Shown one piece after another: positions 42,245-47,182 of a stretch of DNA of 47,182 bases; the first letter of the stretch is position 1; each line of letters starts with the position of its first letter. This DNA comes from an uncultured Bacteroidales bacterium (lineage in GTDB: Bacteria; Bacteroidota; Bacteroidia; Bacteroidales; F082). Position numbers and translations under genes: made by a program. Location: positions 1-47,182 of the forward strand of contig CAMZJA010000015.1 in NCBI GenBank assembly GCA_947307415.1, read 5' to 3'. The notes beneath the pieces are model-generated. The model was not told the origin of the DNA and searched no databases. It worked only from the letters and a program-made list of their open reading frames with translations.

Positions 42245-42703
42245 ATGAAAAAGAACTATTTGTTTCCGAACAGCTTTAAGCTCGTCGGATTGGCGATTAC
42301 CGCCGTTGCACTTGTTGCATTCATCATTTGGGCATGTTTAGAAAACAGTCCGGAATTCAAAATGCCCGCAGTGATTGAAGGCGTTTTGTTTCGTGATTGC
42401 AATTATTTCTGCATGGCAGAATGCGGTTTGCTCACGTTTATCATCCCGGTTCTTATCACCGGACTCGTGTTTATCGGTTTCTCGAAAGAAAAAATCGAGG
42501 ATGAGTTTGTGAAAAGCATTCGCGAACAGAGTCTCGTGTGGGCAACTTATTTTGCAGCTATCTTATTGGTTATCTTCACATTAACTATTTATAGCTGGTC
42601 TTATCTGTATGCCATCTACTCTATTTTCCCACTGTTTTTGATTCTTTTCATCATCAAATTCAGAATCGAGTTGCATAGAGCTAACAAAGGAGGTGTACAA
42701 TGA
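42245..42703 (+). CDS. Small four-span membrane protein of unknown function
   Basis: 152 residues with spans near 13-32, 57-78, 96-117 and 122-142 (LVGLAITAVALVAFIIWACL; LLTFIIPVLITGLVFIGF; WATYFAAILLVIFTLTIYSW; YSIFPLFLILFIIKF). After span 2 comes SKEKIEDEFVKSIREQSLVWATY, a segment I associate with small Bacteroidota membrane proteins paired with XRE regulators. It ends 4 bases inside the XRE gene, so the pair is translationally coupled. The role is unknown; it may be the regulated target or a partner of the regulator. Confidence 0.75.
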   Translation: MKKNYLFPNSFKLVGLAITAVALVAFIIWACLENSPEFKMPAVIEGVLFRDCNYFCMAECGLLTFIIPVLITGLVFIGFSKEKIEDEFVKSIREQSLVWATYFAAILLVIFTLTIYSWSYLYAIYSIFPLFLILFIIKFRIELHRANKGGVQ

Positions 42704-42900
42704 AAAACCGTTTGAAAATAGCGCGTGCCGAGCTCGACATCACGCAGGAAGAGCTTGCAAAACGCATAGGAGTGAGCCGTCAGACCATCAACGCTGTGGA
42801 ATCGGGGAAATACGTTCCGTCTACTGTGCTTGCGCTGAAAATGGCGCAGGTGTTCGGAAAAAGCGTGGAAGAGATTTTCATGCTTGAAGATGAAGATTAA
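42700..42900 (+). CDS. Small XRE-family HTH regulator
   Basis: 66 residues, almost only a Cro/C1-type HTH: MKNRLKIARAELDITQEELAKRIGVSRQTINAVESGKYVPSTVLALKMAQVFGKSVEEIF. The recognition helix is SRQTINAVESGKY. A cytoplasmic DNA-binding protein, probably autoregulating the pair with the four-span membrane protein whose gene it overlaps (ATGA overlap). An AGGAGG-like stretch (AAAGGAGGTG, 42687-42696) lies just before its ATG, a rare strong Shine-Dalgarno for this window. Confidence 0.93.
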   Translation: MKNRLKIARAELDITQEELAKRIGVSRQTINAVESGKYVPSTVLALKMAQVFGKSVEEIFMLEDED

Positions 42901-42934
42901 TTCTCAAATCATGTCACAAAAAGCTTTTCTAAAA

Positions 42935-42942
42935 CGTCTTAT
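42935..42942 (+). promoter_or_regulatory. Possible autoregulated ECF-type promoter element
   Basis: CGTCTTAT in the 61-base gap before the sigma factor gene resembles the CGTC-type -10 element of ECF sigma factors, with TCTAAAAC just before it. The regular TAnnTTTG element is missing here. It could be recognised by the sigma factor encoded next to it. Weak evidence, from one site. Confidence 0.3.
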
Positions 42943-42961
42943 ATTCGAATTTGATTGAAAG

Positions 42962-43435
42962 ATGAATTCAGAATTTGAATTGATATATCGAAGTAACTAC
43001 CAGCGATTGTTCAGGATTGCAGCGAAAATGCTCCGCGATTCTGACGCCGCCCGCGACGTGGTCCACGACGTCTTCATGTCTTATTATTTCAATTGTGAAA
43101 ACAAAAAAGTCATAAACGACTCGAAAAACTGGCTCATCAGATGCACCATAAACAAAGGTGTCGATTTCTTGCGCAAAAACAAGAAAATCATCTCTGATGA
43201 GACCGCTGTCAGACAAGACAACACATCGCAAAACATTGATAATCAGATAGATTTAATGAGTTTATCGAATCTGATTTCAAAACTCGACGGCAAAGACCAA
43301 TCGCTGGTGGTGCTTTACAGCGAAGGCTATTCCTACAAGGAAATCGCCGAAATTACAACCATGAGTTTCAATTCTGTCGGAAAAACCTTATCACGAATTT
43401 TGGAAAAATTAAGGAGGGATTATGAAACACTTTGA
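42962..43435 (+). CDS. ECF-type RNA polymerase sigma factor
   Basis: 157 residues. Region 2 is FELIYRSNYQRLFRIAAKMLRDSDAARDVVHDVFMSYYF; region 4 is LVVLYSEGYSYKEIAEITTMSFNSVGKTLSRILEKLRRDYE, with the HTH YKEIAEITTMSFNSVGKTL. It should direct RNA polymerase to a small regulon under control of the anti-sigma factor encoded next. The two genes overlap by 14 bases and the secreted protein gene follows 11 bp later, a compact three-gene operon. Confidence 0.95.
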   Translation: MNSEFELIYRSNYQRLFRIAAKMLRDSDAARDVVHDVFMSYYFNCENKKVINDSKNWLIRCTINKGVDFLRKNKKIISDETAVRQDNTSQNIDNQIDLMSLSNLISKLDGKDQSLVVLYSEGYSYKEIAEITTMSFNSVGKTLSRILEKLRRDYETL

Positions 43436-43838
43436 TGAAACAACAATCCAGAAATACCTCGACAACGAGCTTTCTCCGGAAAAGAGAAACGAGGTCGAAA
43501 AACATCTTGAAAACTGCCAAGAATGCAGCAAACAAGTTGAAAATCAGCGTGTTTTTGCCGAAAATGTAAAGAAATCAATTGAAGCATTCGTGCCAAATGA
43601 AGCTGAGATTCCGGATTTCAAGATTGCATACCAACCGAAGAAAACGAGAACCTTAAGAATAGTCTTAATCTCTTCTCTTTCAACGGCTTGCGCAATATTG
43701 TTGGCGTTTTTCATCATCAAAGGTTTCAAAAAAGAACCTGAAAACTACGACATCTACGACTTCATCACCATTGAGGAGTATGATGCCAACAAGCCCATGA
43801 CTGAACAGCTGTTTACATATATTGAAAATAACATTTAA
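43422..43838 (+). CDS. Membrane anti-sigma factor with zinc-finger-like N-terminus
   Basis: 138 residues. The N-terminal anti-sigma domain has HxxxCxxC (His28, Cys32, Cys35 in KHLENCQECSK). One membrane span at ~77-101 (RIVLISSLSTACAILLAFFIIKGF) is followed by a short outer tail (~35 residues, acidic). The domain should hold the sigma factor at the membrane until a signal arrives; the tail is too short for a large sensor, so another protein may sense. The neighbouring secreted protein is a candidate (inference). Confidence 0.9.
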   Translation: MKHFDETTIQKYLDNELSPEKRNEVEKHLENCQECSKQVENQRVFAENVKKSIEAFVPNEAEIPDFKIAYQPKKTRTLRIVLISSLSTACAILLAFFIIKGFKKEPENYDIYDFITIEEYDANKPMTEQLFTYIENNI

Positions 43839-43849
43839 AATTTAACACA

Positions 43850-44995
43850 ATGAAAAAACTGCTTCTAATAATTACAATTCTGTTTGCATCGTATATCATT
43901 GATGCACAGACTATTAACCTTGTAAAAGATGAGTCGTACGCTGTTGGCGGAGATTGGACCAAAATATGTGACAATGCAAAAAAACTGACTGTTTTCGACG
44001 ACGGTACAGCCATGATAAGCCACACCAATGAAAACCGTTATTCGCTGTTCGACAAAAACGGCAAGTTATTGAAAGACATCAAGATTTACTTCGAAGACGG
44101 AAAGAAAAAGCCTTTCAACCTGCAGCCCGTTTTCGGAAAAATCAACAACCTCTATTTCACTGGAACAAACAGTCAGGGAATTATCTATTTCTTTAATGAT
44201 AACGGGCTGATTGTCAATGAAATAACTGTTGATTTCTCAAGCCACGAAATGATTCCGCTTGCAAATGATAAGATTGCGCTTTTCGGAGGCACTTCATGGG
44301 AAACACAATGGCATTATTTTGTTGCTATTTTGGATATTGGCACCGGTGATTATCATATCGTATATGATGATTTTAAAGAAACCACTTCTATTGGTGGCGA
44401 ATATATGATTTATGCCAAGGCGTTAATAAACCACAGAGTAGATATGGTTAAGATTTCAGACAATGTTTTGGCAATTGCTTTGCCGGATGCGGGAAAGCTG
44501 TTACTTTATAATATCACTGAAAGCAGCCTGATTGAAAAGAAACTTGATTGGCAACCAAAAGTTTTGTCAGTTGAAGAACAGAAAAAAATGCAGTCTGATG
44601 CTATCGAAAAGTATAAGAAGGAATTCGATATTTGGCAAAAATATCCAAACCCGGAGAAACTGGCCGAGAAACAGCAGCAGTTTGTCAAACAGCTTGAAAA
44701 CGGCATGAATCACATCACAGAGCCGTTAACTGTATCGTGGTTTACATCAGCAATCAAAGGCAATGGCGACAACATCATATTCTTTGAATATATTGACGAA
44801 GCGGATAAAAACTCATTCCATGCTTATTCAGTGGGGCAAAATAAAACCATCTCTAAAAACTCATTCCAGTGCACTGATTACGACCTTTCAATAAAAAAGA
44901 ATAAGTTTGTTATCCATAACGGCTATGTGTATGGAATTCAGAAGGTTAAAGGAACTGAGGATGTATTGAGATTAGTGAGGTTTCTAATGAAATAA
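43850..44995 (+). CDS. Secreted protein of unknown function, co-encoded with the sigma/anti-sigma pair
   Basis: 381 residues with a signal peptide (MKKLLLIITILFASYIIDAQ). The body has repeated short beta segments (TVFDDGTAMISHTNENRYSLFDKNGKLL; IYFFNDNGLIVNEITVDF; YFVAILDIGTGDYHIVYDDF) that suggest a beta-propeller, interrupted by a helical charged stretch (VEEQKKMQSDAIEKYKKEFDIWQKYPNPEKLAEKQQQF). No catalytic motif or T9SS tail is visible. It starts 11 bp after the anti-sigma gene. It may be a regulated product or the signal sensor of the sigma system; this cannot be decided here. Confidence 0.75.
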   Translation: MKKLLLIITILFASYIIDAQTINLVKDESYAVGGDWTKICDNAKKLTVFDDGTAMISHTNENRYSLFDKNGKLLKDIKIYFEDGKKKPFNLQPVFGKINNLYFTGTNSQGIIYFFNDNGLIVNEITVDFSSHEMIPLANDKIALFGGTSWETQWHYFVAILDIGTGDYHIVYDDFKETTSIGGEYMIYAKALINHRVDMVKISDNVLAIALPDAGKLLLYNITESSLIEKKLDWQPKVLSVEEQKKMQSDAIEKYKKEFDIWQKYPNPEKLAEKQQQFVKQLENGMNHITEPLTVSWFTSAIKGNGDNIIFFEYIDEADKNSFHAYSVGQNKTISKNSFQCTDYDLSIKKNKFVIHNGYVYGIQKVKGTEDVLRLVRFLMK

Positions 44996-45021
44996 AACGT
45001 CAATCGGTTATAAAACACTAT

Positions 45022-45049
45022 GTAGAGACGCGACATGGCACGTCTCTAA
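45022..45049. repeat. 28-bp palindromic element, degraded variant
   Basis: GTAGAGACG (45022-45030), core CGACATGGCA, CGTCTCTAA (45041-45049). Two 8-bp arms (TAGAGACG/CGTCTCTA) pair; the core is nearly CGCCATGGCG. It lies between converging genes and may serve as terminator; no T-run follows. Confidence 0.72.
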
Positions 45050-45077
45050 AGAACAGCGGTGAAATATGATGGTTAAT

Positions 45078-46136
45078 TTATCTTATTACCAAACGATTGG
45101 TTAAGGTGTTGCCATCGGTTGAGGTGATACGCAATAGATAGACTCCTTCGGGGAAATCGCTTATGCTGAGATTGTTGGTGTTGTAGAAGGTTTTCACTGA
45201 CTGGCCGAGGGTGTTGAAGATTTGAACTTCAGCGGCTTCAGCACCTTCAATCCTAACAAAATCATTGGCAGGATTGGGATAAAGGCTGATTGATTTATTG
45301 CCAATTTCTGTAACAGATAGCAATTCATCGCTTATGGTGACCACAAACTCACGTTGTCCGTCACTGGAATCGACAATCACTGATGTTATCACCCTATCTT
45401 TTACAGGATTTTTGGCGTAAAACATGAAGGTGAACCAATCGGCAGGATTCAGTGTGTGTGGCAGTGGCCAATCGGGTACAATGTTAAGATAATCAGTGCC
45501 CACTTCGGTGGCGGAATAGATTTCAACGGGGATTTGCGAACCGAAATAGCGGTTTTGCAGACAACCTCCAGCACCGTTTTCGTCCTCCACATATTGATAA
45601 GGTGAGCCAACGATAACCAAACCATAATCAATCATGGTTTTATTCAGCATTGCGGTAACATGGTACTCACCTATTGAAGTCAAGATTAGTATATCATAAT
45701 TAAGGTAATCGTTTTTTCCTGGAGCTGGCATAAAAACCACCGTCACGGTCACCGATTGTCCTGCCGGAAGGGTGTAAGACAAGTCGATGCCCTCAATAAC
45801 AAATCCCATATCTTCAGGAATGATGTCTTCGATGATTACGTCGTTGGAAGTTTCGTTGGTGATGACGAACTCTGGAATGTCTCCCGTTGGCGTTGGTTCG
45901 AACCACAGGGTGTCAGGAGTGATGGTAAGACCGTTGTTTTGTGCTTTCGCAAGATCCGTGCTACCATTCTCACCCTCAAACAAATCCTCATCGACAATAA
46001 TACACCCATCCGATGTAACCAATGAGTGGTAGTTTTGGCGGCATGTTCCTTCATCAGTCTCATGTATGTAAATTTGTTGCGCTGATACCGCCATTGCGAG
46101 CATTAAAATTGCGATTGTTGTAAATAACTTTTTCAT
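45078..46136 (-). CDS. Secreted protein with T9SS type A sorting domain
   Basis: 352 residues from ATG 46136 (MKKLFTTIAILMLAMAVSA, signal peptide); the frame back to 46202 is A/T-rich leader. The middle (TITPDTLWFEPTPTGDIPEFVITNETSNDVIIEDI ... LPAGQSVTVTVVFMP) resembles the Ig-like ASPM/SPD-2/choice-of-anchor style domain. The end is a T9SS type A sorting domain: SISLYPNPANDFVRIEG ... IFNTLGQSVKTFYN ... FPEGVYLLRIT. Expected to be exported and surface-attached. Function otherwise unknown. It lies 87 bp after the gene at 46224 on the same strand. Confidence 0.85.
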   Translation of the reverse strand: MKKLFTTIAILMLAMAVSAQQIYIHETDEGTCRQNYHSLVTSDGCIIVDEDLFEGENGSTDLAKAQNNGLTITPDTLWFEPTPTGDIPEFVITNETSNDVIIEDIIPEDMGFVIEGIDLSYTLPAGQSVTVTVVFMPAPGKNDYLNYDILILTSIGEYHVTAMLNKTMIDYGLVIVGSPYQYVEDENGAGGCLQNRYFGSQIPVEIYSATEVGTDYLNIVPDWPLPHTLNPADWFTFMFYAKNPVKDRVITSVIVDSSDGQREFVVTISDELLSVTEIGNKSISLYPNPANDFVRIEGAEAAEVQIFNTLGQSVKTFYNTNNLSISDFPEGVYLLRITSTDGNTLTNRLVIR

Positions 46137-46223
46137 AGTTGTAAATTTAATTATTTTTTTGTTGATTTTTAATTTTTTCATGATATTTTTATTATTTGAC
46201 ATTAAATTTTTATTACTAAATAA

Positions 46224-47182
46224 TTATTCTATTACCACTTCGTATAGTCTTTTGTTTCTTGAGACATCATTGGCGTAAAGGAAATATGCTTTGCCATCAT
46301 ATATTTTGAGTTTGTCGTCGATAAATGGGAACCCTCCGAAAACAGCAGTGGTTTCAGCTGTTCCTGTAGCGATGTCGATTTTCTTTAGAGTAGTAATGCC
46401 ATCGCTTAAAAAAACAGCGTAGAATGCATTGTTTTGGGCGTCCATAAGCACTTTTTTGTTCCAGCCGTCGACCAAACGGATTTTATTGCCCCAACTTTTG
46501 CGTTTGTGGAACGAGAGCGGAAACGAGTTGATTTTTCGAGCACAGTTGTCGTAAAGATTGATGATGTTGTCTTCGAAGTTGAACACAAAAATCTCGTTGT
46601 TCATATTGAAAACAGGATCGTAAATGGGCTTCAAGAAAAGCGACTGCGCCTCCCCTTTCAGTCCCATTGGACCGAACATGCGGATGTTGAACATCAAGTC
46701 ACATCCCTCTTCCCAACGAATGTGCTCGAGAAGAGTTGTATCAACTTTTCCGTCGCAACCTCCGATATCGAAATAATAGAGTTCCTGGTTTCCGTTGGCG
46801 TATAAATGTGTGATTATCACCTTATCAGTGGCGGCTGAAACGTGTTTGTGAATGTAGTCGAACTGGTCTTTCCGGATGCCCATCATCAATGCAATGCCAG
46901 CGATTTCGTCGCCTCGTTTCATGGTGCCGACCCAGTAAACAGAGTCTTGGCTGACCACATGAATCTGATTGTAAACATCTTTATAAAGCTTATCGAATTT
47001 TCTAGGCAGATTTATTTCAGCAATGGTGTCGAAATCAAACGAGAGATGCAGCAGAGAGTAGTTCCTGATGCGATGTGCGAGGATGTAAATTCCCATGTCG
47101 TTGATTTCGAAATCGGCGATGCTGACAACCTTGTTGTTGTAGGCGATATGGGGAATGTTTTGGGCGGTGATAGTGGCTTCGG
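46224..47182 (-). CDS. Beta-propeller-like protein, N-terminus beyond the window
   Basis: At least 318 residues; the frame stays open past Met at 47096 to the right edge (reading ITAQNIPHIAYNNKVVSVAD before it), so the start is missing. Repeated short beta units such as LHLSFDFDTIAEINLPRKFDKLYKD, YDPVFNMNNEIFVFNFEDNIINLYD and FIDDKLKIYDGKAYFLYAND suggest a six- or seven-bladed propeller, as in Bacteroidota '6-bladed beta-propeller' proteins. No motif gives a function. Confidence 0.7.
   Translation of the reverse strand, partial: EATITAQNIPHIAYNNKVVSIADFEINDMGIYILAHRIRNYSLLHLSFDFDTIAEINLPRKFDKLYKDVYNQIHVVSQDSVYWVGTMKRGDEIAGIALMMGIRKDQFDYIHKHVSAATDKVIITHLYANGNQELYYFDIGGCDGKVDTTLLEHIRWEEGCDLMFNIRMFGPMGLKGEAQSLFLKPIYDPVFNMNNEIFVFNFEDNIINLYDNCARKINSFPLSFHKRKSWGNKIRLVDGWNKKVLMDAQNNAFYAVFLSDGITTLKKIDIATGTAETTAVFGGFPFIDDKLKIYDGKAYFLYANDVSRNKRLYEVVIE

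Noticed and set aside
1-47182. tRNA or rRNA genes
   Set aside because: Reading for T-arm GTTCRANYC with matching stems and for rRNA core sequences gave nothing convincing; a tRNAscan-SE run would settle it.

Overview
The window is chromosomal DNA from a Bacteroidota member, almost certainly an uncultured Bacteroidales. Four things support this. Several secreted proteins end in type IX secretion (T9SS) sorting domains. Most leaders carry the Bacteroidota -7 promoter element TAnnTTTG, often read as 'TTTGCAG', with a TTTG or TTGACA -33 element. The acpP-fabF-rnc-IPExxxVDY and starch synthase-like/DUF4270 clusters are typical of the phylum. TPR lipoproteins with a C-terminal helix-turn-helix, GLUG/BspA-type surface proteins and an ECF sigma/anti-sigma pair also fit. 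I recognise no tRNA, rRNA, CRISPR array, prophage or transposase gene. No stretch over 300 bases lacks a gene; the longest gaps (339-561 and 20193-20455) hold repeats and promoters.

Layout. 1-338: end of a YidE/AspT-type transporter. 0.35-6.93 kb: a module of three genes (membrane-anchored TPR/HTH regulator, BspA+GLUG T9SS surface protein, M14 carboxypeptidase with T9SS tail), bracketed by two inverted copies of a structured ~62-bp repeat. 7-20 kb: housekeeping genes metG, yraN, polA, a small lipoprotein, acpP-fabF-rnc and an IPExxxVDY-type protein, then a leftward operon of starch synthase-like protein, DUF4270 lipoprotein, cyclophilin and pheS, and a DUF3109 gene. 20-25 kb: topA, a CPBP protease and a retropepsin-like/PDZ protein. 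25.1-29.1 kb (minus strand): a second regulator plus GLUG/T9SS module, paralogous to the first and sharing its promoter architecture base for base in spacing. 29.2-33.1 kb (minus): glnS followed by three poorly characterised genes. 33.2-37.2 kb: cvpA, elbB, ruvC, a flippase-like protein and a GT2 glycosyltransferase. 37.2-42.1 kb (minus): queA-glyS-arginase-like operon and a PTS EIIC-like membrane protein. 42.2-45.0 kb: XRE regulator/membrane protein pair and an ECF sigma/anti-sigma/secreted protein operon. 45.1-47.2 kb (minus): a T9SS-tailed protein and a 5'-truncated secreted-type protein.

The most unusual content is repetitive. A palindromic element with half-site GTAGAGACGCACGG sits inside three genes, four times, always in the frame that reads VETHGRASL. 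The two paralogous regulators share one copy, and one of them has an extra copy where the other has none. Related 28-bp palindromes with different cores lie between genes. A second inverted-repeat family (arms beginning GTCATTTCGA or GTCATTCCGA) is found between genes and once in frame inside polA, in an exonuclease domain that has lost its catalytic residues. Heptanucleotide arrays (TTAGACN, TAGCCAT) start at the stop codons of polA and topA. Together they look like a set of non-autonomous palindromic elements that colonise gene ends and, when they stay in frame, proteins. This resembles the Rickettsia palindromic elements in style, though I infer no relationship.

Functional calls rest on reading motifs in the translated sequence; no database search was possible.
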